From Pseudomonas triticicola (lineage in GTDB: Bacteria > Pseudomonadota > Gammaproteobacteria > Pseudomonadales > Pseudomonadaceae): 64,000 nucleotides of DNA. Numbering within the stretch: position 1 is the stretch's first letter; each line of letters starts with the position of its first letter. A program made the position numbers and the translations under genes. Shown piece by piece: positions 46,642-54,065 of the stretch. The stretch lies in NCBI RefSeq assembly GCF_019145375.1, contig NZ_JAHSTX010000002.1:314001-378000 (forward strand). Reading direction: 5' to 3'. Under the pieces are notes generated by a model. That model was not told where the DNA came from, did no database searches, and saw only the letters and a program-made list of their open reading frames with translations.

Positions 46642-47214
46642 ATGACCTCTTTCTTCAAGCTCAAGAAGTTGATCTTCTTGTCGGCTGCGCTATTGGCCGC
46701 CTCCAGTTCGGCCATGGCCGAAGAGCCCAATCCGATTGGCGACTGGTGGATTATCTACGGCAACGGCGTGCCCCAGAAAAACATCATGTACGTCGCCGAT
46801 GCGACGTCGGTGGTGCCTTCGCAGAAGACCAAAGGCGCGACCATGGTCGCGGTGACGCTGGTGTATGAAGAACCCGGCAAACCGATGATCGACGTCTACA
46901 ACCTCGAAGCCCAATGCTCTACGGGCAAGATGCGTTTTATCAATGGCCAGTCCATCGAGCGTCTCGCCTACACCATGCGTCATCTCAAAGTTGCCAATCA
47001 GTGGCAAGCCCCGAAAGAGTTCTGGGTCCAGCAAGCACTGAAGTTTGCCTGCGCGCCGGGCAGTCGCGCGAAAAACGACATGGCCGCCGTGGGCAAGATG
47101 GAATACCTGCAGATGATCGAGATGCTGCAGCAGATGTTCTTCAAGCTCGCGCCGATTCAGCAAAAGAGCCAGATGATGGACAACATCGACAGCCTGCTCG
47201 AACTGAAGAAATAA
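46642..47214 (+). CDS. Exported protein, possibly surface-adhesin-E-like
   Basis: A 190-residue protein with a signal peptide (MTSFFKLKKLIFLSAALLAA, cleaved after SSAMA). The mature part starts PNPIGDWWIIYGNG and has NIMYVADATSV, MVAVTLVYEEPGKP and a cysteine pair (EAQCSTG, KFACAPG), a layout reminiscent of surface-adhesin protein E domains. The C-terminus is helical and Met/Gln-rich (LQMIEMLQQMFFKL). I do not know a function. The start is ATG 46642; upstream in-frame codons do not give a signal peptide. A lipoprotein gene follows 13 bases after its stop, so the two may be one operon. Confidence 0.75.
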   Translation: MTSFFKLKKLIFLSAALLAASSSAMAEEPNPIGDWWIIYGNGVPQKNIMYVADATSVVPSQKTKGATMVAVTLVYEEPGKPMIDVYNLEAQCSTGKMRFINGQSIERLAYTMRHLKVANQWQAPKEFWVQQALKFACAPGSRAKNDMAAVGKMEYLQMIEMLQQMFFKLAPIQQKSQMMDNIDSLLELKK

Positions 47215-47227
47215 GCCGAGGCATCCA

Positions 47228-47653
47228 ATGACTTACACACGTTTATGGCTGGCAACCCTGCTGGCAGGATTGCTCTTGAGCGGCTGTTCCACTATCGCGC
47301 AGAGCCGCTGGGAAGGCCGTGATATGCAGGAAGCACTGGACCTGTTCGGCACGCCCGACTCGATGGCAAAGGAAACCGGCCCGAACGGCGAACCCTTGGC
47401 TGTGCTGACCTGGCATAAGTCCGCGAGCTGGACTTCTACCGAAGCAGCCGGCACTTCGATGACCCATACCGGCAACGGCATGGTGTATACCGAGCACTAC
47501 CAACAGGTCGGCAATAGTTCCACCTGCAAGTTGCAGGCGAAGATCAATCAGCAGAAGAAGATCGCCCAGTTCCTGATCGAAGACGGGCGAATACTGCACG
47601 GCAAGTGCGCTAACGTTCGCTATGTTCCGGGCTACGTTCCGCCGGGGCTCTGA
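47228..47653 (+). CDS. Small lipoprotein of unknown function
   Basis: A 141-residue lipoprotein with lipobox LLSGC (acylated Cys 20). The mature part has EGRDMQEALDLFGTPDSM, ETGPNGEPLAVLTWHKSASW and two cysteines (TCKLQAK, HGKCANVR) that may form a disulfide. The residues after the cysteine (Ser-Thr) favour the outer membrane. It closely follows the exported protein at 46642, suggesting a joint envelope role. Confidence 0.8.
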   Translation: MTYTRLWLATLLAGLLLSGCSTIAQSRWEGRDMQEALDLFGTPDSMAKETGPNGEPLAVLTWHKSASWTSTEAAGTSMTHTGNGMVYTEHYQQVGNSSTCKLQAKINQQKKIAQFLIEDGRILHGKCANVRYVPGYVPPGL

Positions 47654-47662
47654 GACCGAAGC

Positions 47663-48583
47663 CTAGCTGAATGCAAGCACGGTCTCGGTCCAGCCCTGCA
47701 AAGTGTATTTGCGGTAGATCGGCTCGGGGATGTCTACGTACGGGGCGGAGATGAACGAAGCCGGAATCACCGGTTCGGCTTCGTCGATCACCAGTATGTT
47801 CGCCGGGTTATAGAAGTCGTAATCCAGCACGTGCCTGTTGGTGGTGATGACTTTCTTGCGCGCGGCCATGGCTTCGAAAAAACGGAAGCTCAAACCTGCC
47901 TGGCCGGGTTTGGAAATGTCGAGAATGATCCGCGAGCGCTTCACCAGCTCGCCCACCGATTCGAGTGACATCCGCTGCTCGAAAAAGGTGATTCCCGGGT
48001 GGGCGCCGGCAATCGGCTTGCACTGCACCAGAAACTTGTAATCGGTCACACCCAGTTGATCGAATGCTCTGGCCAGACCTTCCAGCGCGGGAACCCGATC
48101 TTTGCCTGCCATTACCACTAAGGCGGCGTATTCATCGGCATCGCCAGCCTCGACGTAGTCGTCATAAATGAAGTTGTGCAGTTTTTTCAGACCGTATTGC
48201 TTGGCATTCTCAGGGTCGAAGGTGAACACCTCGTCATAAACGGCCAATGCCTCACGGCTCATGGGCCAGCGACTGAAACTGTCGTAGAGGTAGGCAATCT
48301 TGCGTTCGCTGGCGTTCAGGGCTGCCGCCAGTTGCTTCGGATCGATTTGCGCCGGGTTGATGATCAGAGCGACGTCGAAGCGCCCACCAGCTGCTATGAG
48401 CTTGCTGAACTGGCGCAACTGCGACCAGCGATTGAGCGTACGCCGCAAAATCTTCGGCGCGCGCTCGAAGGGTTTCGCCAGCGCAGCGGTGTCGATGAAG
48501 CAAACTTCATCAGCGATACTCAAGTGCTCCGCGAGTTTGCGTGCGTAGCCACCGATGTCCTTGCATACCAATAAAATCTTCAT
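47663..48583 (-). CDS. CgeB-like glycosyltransferase-fold protein
   Basis: A 306-residue protein with GT-B-like architecture. The start MKILLVCKDIGGYARKLAE is a Rossmann beta-alpha unit; middle segments are LIINPAQIDPKQ, YLYDSFSRWP and VFTFDPENAKQYGLKKLHNF; the C-terminal half has GKPGQAG-type ILDISKPGQAGLSFRFFEAMAARKKVITT, the donor-site region of retaining glycosyltransferases and CgeB-type proteins. The acceptor may be a cell-surface glycan. It stands alone between a lipoprotein and an EEP gene, with no other glycan genes near, so the target is open. Confidence 0.65.
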   Translation of the reverse strand: MKILLVCKDIGGYARKLAEHLSIADEVCFIDTAALAKPFERAPKILRRTLNRWSQLRQFSKLIAAGGRFDVALIINPAQIDPKQLAAALNASERKIAYLYDSFSRWPMSREALAVYDEVFTFDPENAKQYGLKKLHNFIYDDYVEAGDADEYAALVVMAGKDRVPALEGLARAFDQLGVTDYKFLVQCKPIAGAHPGITFFEQRMSLESVGELVKRSRIILDISKPGQAGLSFRFFEAMAARKKVITTNRHVLDYDFYNPANILVIDEAEPVIPASFISAPYVDIPEPIYRKYTLQGWTETVLAFS

Positions 48584-48634
48584 GCTTTTCCATGTCTTGA
48601 ATTCGGCGCGGGCGGGCCGTGGGCTACCGATTGG

Positions 48635-49714
48635 CTAGGGTGTCGCTGGCAGAAAGAACCGCGCAATCACCGGCAAGTGATCGGAGATGCGCAGGGTATC
48701 GTCCTGCCGCACCTGCGCTTGCACGCGTTTGAGCTTCGGGCTGTAGAACAGATAATCCACCGTGCGATCCGGACCGTTGAGGCCGGGGTCGTTGGGGTAA
48801 TGGGTCAGCCATTTCGCCCGGTCGATGCCGCCGGCCTCGTTGTTGGTCGGGATCATTGGGTACCTGTCCCACAGCAGATGAAGTTCGCTGTCGGCCGAGT
48901 ATGGCGTGCGCCGCTCGACCGGCAAACGGCGGTACTGGCCCAGCGGCAGCAGATTGAAATCGCCACCGATCAGCCAGGGCAGGCCTTGGCTTTCATACTT
49001 GTCGAGCACTTTGGCCACGGCAGCCACTTGCGCCTGCACGTTGCCGTCTGCCTGGCTGGCCCGCTGCAAGTGGGTGTTGAATACGCTCAGTTGTCCGCCA
49101 TCGCTGAGCGGCAGTTTGACTGCGAGCAAAGCGTCTTTGGGCTGGAACTGGCGGCTGATGAAGTTGCTCGGGGCGACGGGCAGTTGCAGGCGTTCGGCGT
49201 GTTCGATGCGATAGCGGCTCAGCGTGGCCAACTGGCGGCCGACGCTGCCGTAGATGTGGGGCTCGGGGACAAAATCGGCTTTCCAGTCGAAGGCGCTGGT
49301 GCTGCACGGGTACAGGTCGGCGACGCGTTCCTGCAACAGCTTGAGCTGGTTCTGGTAATCGCTGGCCTTGGCGCCGTCGTCGAGCTCCTGCAACAACACC
49401 ACATCCGGTTGTTCGTCACGGATCACCCGCGCTACTTCGTCGAGGCTGAAGGCCATGTCTTCGGCGGTCGGCGCTTCATCGTCGCCTTCGGCCAGATCAT
49501 TCCAGAATACGTAGCGCTTGCCGGCGAGGAACTGCACGTTCCAGGTCATGACTTTCAGCGCTTGCCCCGGCACCAGCGTCGGCGCCGTGGTGTTGCAACT
49601 GACCGGCAGGGTTTCCCGGGCGTCGGGGCGCCAGGTCAGGCTGAACAGCAGCGCGCCGAACAGGACGACGGCGAGGACAACGAGCAACAGGGTGTAGCGC
49701 AGCAGACGGGTCAT
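48635..49714 (-). CDS. Endonuclease/exonuclease/phosphatase family protein
   Basis: A 359-residue protein with one N-terminal helix (residues 5-25, YTLLLVVLAVVLFGALLFSL) that exports or anchors it to the periplasm. The EEP domain shows LKVMTWNVQF, DVVLLQELDDG, FNTHLQ, LIGGDFNLLP and the C-terminal ISDHLPV, the metal and catalytic residues of the fold. Substrates in this family include phospholipids, inositol phosphates and DNA; a periplasmic phosphodiesterase is most likely. The start ATG 49714 begins the helix; a longer frame is rejected. Confidence 0.85.
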   Translation of the reverse strand: MTRLLRYTLLLVVLAVVLFGALLFSLTWRPDARETLPVSCNTTAPTLVPGQALKVMTWNVQFLAGKRYVFWNDLAEGDDEAPTAEDMAFSLDEVARVIRDEQPDVVLLQELDDGAKASDYQNQLKLLQERVADLYPCSTSAFDWKADFVPEPHIYGSVGRQLATLSRYRIEHAERLQLPVAPSNFISRQFQPKDALLAVKLPLSDGGQLSVFNTHLQRASQADGNVQAQVAAVAKVLDKYESQGLPWLIGGDFNLLPLGQYRRLPVERRTPYSADSELHLLWDRYPMIPTNNEAGGIDRAKWLTHYPNDPGLNGPDRTVDYLFYSPKLKRVQAQVRQDDTLRISDHLPVIARFFLPATP

Positions 49715-49789
49715 GGCTCGGCTTATAGCGTTACAAAAAGTGGCCCCGAGCATACCTGACGGCAGCGGCGAAGCCCAAACACGGCGCGG

Positions 49790-50464
49790 TCAGACTGCGC
49801 CGTTACGTTTGTCAGGCAATTCGCTGATCAGCATGAACAGGCGGAACAGCACCACGCTGGTGAACAGTTGCAGGAAGCTGTGGGCGCTGTCGATCAGCCC
49901 CGCGATCAGCGGATTCTGCGGCTCGGGGTACACCGCCAGCGTCGCGCCCTTGAGCAGCCACAACGGGGTCATCACGCAGAGAATGCACAGCAGGATGCGC
50001 CAGAAGTGCCCGCGCGTCAGGCGCAGACTTTCCTTCATCGCCTGCAACGGCCCGAGGCCGCGCAGCACCAGCAGGTATTCGGCGAAGGCGAGCATGACCA
50101 TCAGCATCAGGCCGGGCAGGAAGTACAGCGACAGGCCGAGCAGAATCAGCAAGGTATTGAGCGCGGTCAGCACCGCGAAGCGCGGCCACAGGGTTGCGGC
50201 CATCGCCAGCAGGTCACGGTTGCGCGGCGACTCGCCACGGCTGCGCGCATCGAGAAACAGGATCAGCGCGGCGGTGTACAGCGGATACACCAGCAGGCCG
50301 ACGATGATGCTGACGCCGGCGAAGGTGTCGGGCCCGGTGGCGTGATCGACCGCCTGCTGCAAGAAAGCTTCGACAATCACCAGCGGCAGGCACAACTGCA
50401 CGATGCTGCCCAGATGGCGTTTGAAAAAATACAAAGAGTCGCGCAGTACTTCGAGGGCATTCAT
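49790..50464 (-). CDS. YciC family inner-membrane protein
   Basis: A 224-residue protein with about five to six hydrophobic helices (IVQLCLPLVIVEAFLQQ, IIVGLLVYPLYTAALILFL, TALNTLLILLGLSLYFLPGL, FAEYLLVLRGLGP, LLCILCVMTPLWLL). Helix placing and the RGLGPLQAMKESLRLTRGHFW loop match the YciC family (UPF0259), which has no assigned activity; some relatives take part in envelope homeostasis. Its start is divergent from the DUF2076 gene, with about 177 bases between. Confidence 0.8.
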   Translation of the reverse strand: MNALEVLRDSLYFFKRHLGSIVQLCLPLVIVEAFLQQAVDHATGPDTFAGVSIIVGLLVYPLYTAALILFLDARSRGESPRNRDLLAMAATLWPRFAVLTALNTLLILLGLSLYFLPGLMLMVMLAFAEYLLVLRGLGPLQAMKESLRLTRGHFWRILLCILCVMTPLWLLKGATLAVYPEPQNPLIAGLIDSAHSFLQLFTSVVLFRLFMLISELPDKRNGAV

Positions 50465-50641
50465 CAGTCGGTATCGCAGGTCGAAAACAGTGGCTCACTT
50501 TAACCGATGCAACGCGGGGCGACACAAACGTAAACATTCGGTAAAGGCCATTGAAACGTTTTGTCACTGTCTCCATTACAGGAGAGCACCCCGCCCAGAG
50601 TGGGCGCGGGCACGTTATTACCGGCAATCTACGAGGTCGCC

Positions 50642-51400
50642 ATGAACAGCGAAGAGCAAACCCTGATCGATGGACTGTTTTCCCGGCTGCAACAGGCCGA
50701 AACGGAGGCAGCCCCGCGCGACGCCCAGGCCGAGGCGCGGATCAAGGAACACCTGACACGCCAGCCGGCGGCAGGCTATTTCATGACCCAGGCGATTCTG
50801 GTGCAAGAGGCCGCGCTGAAAAGCCTCGACGAGCAGAACAAGCAACTGACTCAGCAAGTCCAGCGCCTGCAGGCCGAGCTGCAATCGGCCAAGGCCCAGA
50901 GTGGCGCTCCGTCAGCGAGCGGTGGCGGTGGCTTCCTGTCGAGCATTTTTGGTGGCGGCAATTCACGTCCGGCGCCGAGCCAGAGCGCAGCGCCATCGTC
51001 CACCGGCGGCTGGCGCGAACCGGCGCCGCAGCAGAACTACCAGGCTCCGGCACCGCAACAGAACGTTGGCGGCGCGACGCCCCTCTATGGCCAGCAAACG
51101 GCGCCAGTTGCCAACAGCTTCCTCGGCGGCGCGCTGAAAACCGCCGCGGGCGTGGCCGGTGGTGTGATGTTGGCGCAGGGCATCAGCAGCCTGTTCCACC
51201 ACAATCAGCAACCGGAAGAAATCGTCGAGGTCATCAAGGAAGAACCGGCACAGGTCGCCGACCAGAGCAACAACGGCTGGGGCGATGATCAGCGCGTGGC
51301 GGACAACGGCTTCTCTGGCAATGACCAGGGCGGTTTCAGCGACGCCGATTACAGCAGCGACAATTCGTCGTTTTTCGATGACGACGACTCCTTTGTCTGA
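50642..51400 (+). CDS. DUF2076 family protein
   Basis: A 252-residue protein. Residues 1-80 form a helical DUF2076 domain (SEEQTLIDGLFSRLQQAE, PAAGYFMTQAILVQEAALK, then a coiled coil LTQQVQRLQAEL). The middle is low-complexity, rich in Gly, Ser, Ala, Pro and Gln with a GGGGFLSSIFGGG stretch; a hydrophobic segment (GALKTAAGVAGGVMLAQG) precedes a very acidic tail (SSFFDDDDSFV). DUF2076 is described as periplasmic ligand-binding, but no signal peptide is visible here. The start ATG 50642 follows GAGG. Three 19-base repeats begin at the stop codon. Confidence 0.82.
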   Translation: MNSEEQTLIDGLFSRLQQAETEAAPRDAQAEARIKEHLTRQPAAGYFMTQAILVQEAALKSLDEQNKQLTQQVQRLQAELQSAKAQSGAPSASGGGGFLSSIFGGGNSRPAPSQSAAPSSTGGWREPAPQQNYQAPAPQQNVGGATPLYGQQTAPVANSFLGGALKTAAGVAGGVMLAQGISSLFHHNQQPEEIVEVIKEEPAQVADQSNNGWGDDQRVADNGFSGNDQGGFSDADYSSDNSSFFDDDDSFV

Positions 51401-51462
51401 CATCGCCTTTAAAGGCTGACATAGCCTCTGAAGGCAGACATAGCCTCTGAAGGCTGACATAG
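51398..51462. repeat. 19-base tandem repeat overlapping a stop codon
   Basis: Three full copies of TGACATAGCCTCTGAAGGC (51398, 51417, 51436) and a partial fourth are in tandem. The first copy starts on the stop codon of the DUF2076 gene and differs most. The next element is a palindromic repeat. Confidence 0.85.
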
Positions 51463-51466
51463 AAAC

Positions 51467-51571
51467 TGTGGCGAGGGGATTTATCCCCGCTGGGCTGCGC
51501 AGCAGTCCTCGCTTTAATCAGGAAAAGCGGGGCTGCTCCGCAGCCCAGCGGGGATAAATCCCCTCACCACA
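51467..51571. repeat. Palindromic element of the GGGGATTTATCCCC family
   Basis: Outer arms TGTGGCGAGGGGATTTATCC and their inverted copy enclose CTGGGCTGCGCAGCAG and its inverted copy, making a long hairpin with a 20-base centre. It is related to 23697 and 27795. The remaining bases to 51709 show nothing more than the ribosome site of the next gene. Confidence 0.85.
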
Positions 51572-51709
51572 ACACCGTTTGTCAGGGACACCTCGGCGCC
51601 AGCTGGTGATTATTCGCTGAATCTTTCTCTTGGCTGGCATACTGAGCGCCTTTTTCGGGCCTGATCGCCTGACCCCGCTTCGTGCGCTTGCGCGCCCACA
51701 GGAACTCCG

Positions 51710-52189
51710 GTGAAAAAAATCGCAGTGTTCGCCGATGTGCAGAACCTCTACTACACCGTGCGTCAGGCCTATGGTTGCCACTTCAACTACGCCGCATTGT
51801 GGGCCGACATCAGCAAGAACGGGCAGATCGTCGAGGCCTACGCCTACGCGATCGACCGTGGCGACAGCAAACAGCAGCAGTTTCAGCAGATCCTGCGCAA
51901 CCTCGGTTTCACCGTGAAGCTCAAGCCCTACATCCAGCGCAGCGACGGCTCGGCCAAGGGCGACTGGGACGTGGGCATTACCCTGGACATCATGGACGCC
52001 GCCGACCATGTCGACGAAGTGGTGCTGGCCTCCGGTGACGGCGATTTCGACATGCTGCTCGAACGCATCATCAACAAGCACGGCGTGCAAGCGGTGGCCT
52101 ACGGCGTCCCCGGCCTGACCGCCAACTCGCTGATCCGCGCCGCCAGCCGTTACGTGCCGATCGAAGGCGCGCTGCTGTTAAAGAATTAA
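51710..52189 (+). CDS. NYN-domain (LabA/DUF88) PIN-like nuclease
   Basis: A 159-residue protein made of a single NYN domain. Acidic site residues are visible: FADVQNLYY (Asp9, Asn12), KGDWDVGITLDIMD and the LASGDGDFDMLLERI signature. NYN proteins are predicted RNases related to PIN domains; LabA acts in cyanobacterial clock output. No fused domain is present. The start codon is GTG 51710, after AACTCCG, which is a weak ribosome site. A DEDDh exonuclease gene follows 35 bases later on the same strand. Confidence 0.85.
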   Translation: MKKIAVFADVQNLYYTVRQAYGCHFNYAALWADISKNGQIVEAYAYAIDRGDSKQQQFQQILRNLGFTVKLKPYIQRSDGSAKGDWDVGITLDIMDAADHVDEVVLASGDGDFDMLLERIINKHGVQAVAYGVPGLTANSLIRAASRYVPIEGALLLKN

Positions 52190-52224
52190 GCTCAAGAACT
52201 GATCAGTACGGAGTTGAACCCGGT

Positions 52225-52830
52225 TTGGAACGCATTGCAGTCATCGACTTTGAAACCACCGGCCTGTCGCCGAACAGCAGCTGCCGTGCCACGGAAATCG
52301 CCGTGGTCATGCTGGAAAACGGCCGCATCGTCGAGCGTTACCAGAGCCTGATGAACGCCGGCGTGCGCGTCCCCGCGTTCATCGAACAACTGACCGGCAT
52401 CAGCAACGCCATGCTGCGCACCGCGCCGCCCGCTGAGCGGGTGATGGAAGAGGTCAACGAGTTTGTCGGCTGCACGCCGCTGCTGGCGCACAACGCCTCG
52501 TTCGACCAGAAATTCTGGGATTTCGAACTGGGGCGGATCAAGCGCACACGCTTGCAGAACTTCGCTTGTTCGCTACTGCTGGCGCGCCGCCTGATGCCGG
52601 CGGCGCCGAATCACAAGCTCGGCACGCTCACCACTTTCGCGCAGCTACCGCATACCGGTCAGGCTCACCGGGCCATGGCCGATGCCGAGATGGCGGCCAA
52701 TCTGATGGCGCATCTGGCGCAAGAGTTGCGGGGCAAGCATGGAGTGCGCGAGTTGAATCACGACCTGTTGTGCAAGTTGCAGAAAGTCCCTGCCGCAAAA
52801 GTGGGCGAGCATTTGCAGCGTTATCGCTGA
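52225..52830 (+). CDS. DEDDh 3'-5' exonuclease
   Basis: A 201-residue exonuclease of the DnaQ/PolC-epsilon fold. The four acidic residues and histidine are visible: Asp8 and Glu10 (VIDFETTGL), Asp94 (NASFDQKFW), His148 and Asp153 (HRAMADAE). There is no polymerase or other fused domain, as in ExoX-type stand-alone proteins. The likely start is TTG 52225; no ATG lies nearby, and the frame begins with ERIAVIDFETT. The GGAG site is about 11 bases upstream. It probably shares a transcript with the NYN gene. Confidence 0.85.
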   Translation: MERIAVIDFETTGLSPNSSCRATEIAVVMLENGRIVERYQSLMNAGVRVPAFIEQLTGISNAMLRTAPPAERVMEEVNEFVGCTPLLAHNASFDQKFWDFELGRIKRTRLQNFACSLLLARRLMPAAPNHKLGTLTTFAQLPHTGQAHRAMADAEMAANLMAHLAQELRGKHGVRELNHDLLCKLQKVPAAKVGEHLQRYR

Positions 52831-52847
52831 TTCCAGGCACTCCGACT

Positions 52848-52958
52848 GATCGTTCCCACGCTCTGCGTGGGAATGAAGCCCGGGACGCTCCGCGTCCCTT
52901 TCCAAGCCGAACGCAGAGCGTCCGTTGAGGCATTCCCACGCGGAGCGTGGGAACGATC
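52848..52958. repeat. Palindromic element of the GTTCCCACGC family
   Basis: Ends GATCGTTCCCACG and CGTGGGAACGATC are inverted, each followed by smaller hairpins (CTCTGCGTGGGAATG, GGGACGCTCCGCGTCCC). It is a different REP family from the GTGGGAGCGAGC one. One copy occurs in the window, after the exonuclease gene. Confidence 0.85.
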
Positions 52959-53077
52959 CAAGATGGATGTCTTTGATGCAAAAGTGTACCGGCGCTAAAA
53001 ACAGGTTTTGTAACTTATTTTTGCTCGTGCGCCTTTCTAGAATAATCCATCCACCGAGCCTGCCTGTCGAGCTGCCC

Positions 53078-54013
53078 ATGCCTGCCTTGCGCCGTTTTTC
53101 CCTGCCGTTGATCGCTGCGTTTTTTGCGTTGTATGTGATTTGGGGATCGACCTATCTGGTGATTCGCATCGGCGTCGAATACTGGCCGCCGCTGTTGCTG
53201 GCCGGGGTGCGCTTCGTCATTGCCGGCAGCTTGATGTATGCCTGGCTGCGCTGGCGCGGTGCTCCGGCGCCGACCTGGGCGCAGTGGAGAGCGGCGGGGC
53301 TGGTCGGCATTCTGCTGCTCAGTTTCGGTAATGGCGCGGTCAGCGTCGCCGAGCACACCGGCGTGGCTTCGGGCGTTGCGGCGCTGGCGGTGGCGACGGT
53401 GCCACTGTTCACCTTGTTGTTCGGCTACTTCTGGGGTGCGCGCAATACGCGGCTGGAGTGGGCGGGTGTGGCGCTGGGGATTATTGGCATCGCCATGCTC
53501 AACATGGGTTCCAACCTGCAATCGAGCCCGCTCGGTGCGGTGTTGCTGATCTTCGCGGCGGCGAGCTGGGCGTTCGGCTCGGTGTGGAGCAAATACCTGC
53601 CATTGCCAGCGGGGGCCATGGCCAGCGCGGTGGAAATGCTCGTCGGCGGCGTGGTCTTGTTGATCGGCAGCGCGCTGAGTGGCGAGCACCTGCAAGCCAT
53701 TCCGCCGCTCGAGGGCTGGCTGGCGCTGGCCTATCTGATTTTCTTTGGCTCGATCATCGCCTTCAATTCCTACATGTATCTGCTCAAACACGTGCGCCCA
53801 GCGGCGGCGACCAGTTATGCCTACGTCAACCCGGCGGTGGCGGTGTTGCTCGGTGTGGTGTTTGTCGGCGAGACCATCGGCATCGAAGAAGCGTTGGCGA
53901 TGCTGGTGATCATCAGCGCCGTGCTGCTGATCAGCCTGCCGCAGTGGCGTCGACCTGCACAGCCACCCGTGGAAGAGGCGAAAGCCGTTCCGACGGAAGC
54001 GCGTACGAATTAG
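53078..54013 (+). CDS. YedA-like EamA/DMT drug-metabolite exporter
   Basis: A 311-residue inner-membrane protein with two EamA repeats and ten helices (FFALYVIWGSTYLVIRI at the start; AYLIFFGSIIAFNSYMYLL and ATSYAYVNPAVAVLLGVVF in the second half). It matches E. coli YedA by layout and by WGSTYLVIRIGVEYWPP. Substrate unknown; amino acids or metabolites are usual for the family. The C-terminal 25 residues form a polar tail. The start is ATG 53078; the longer frame upstream runs through the repeat and is rejected. The REP element lies 120 bases before. Confidence 0.88.
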   Translation: MPALRRFSLPLIAAFFALYVIWGSTYLVIRIGVEYWPPLLLAGVRFVIAGSLMYAWLRWRGAPAPTWAQWRAAGLVGILLLSFGNGAVSVAEHTGVASGVAALAVATVPLFTLLFGYFWGARNTRLEWAGVALGIIGIAMLNMGSNLQSSPLGAVLLIFAAASWAFGSVWSKYLPLPAGAMASAVEMLVGGVVLLIGSALSGEHLQAIPPLEGWLALAYLIFFGSIIAFNSYMYLLKHVRPAAATSYAYVNPAVAVLLGVVFVGETIGIEEALAMLVIISAVLLISLPQWRRPAQPPVEEAKAVPTEARTN

Positions 54014-54065
54014 GGTAAACTGCGCGGCATTGCATCCCCGCGTCATTTTTTCCTACGGTACTCCC

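Noticed and set aside
51398..51571. Insertion-sequence ends
   Set aside because: The tandem and palindromic repeats do not frame a transposase gene and no target duplications are evident.
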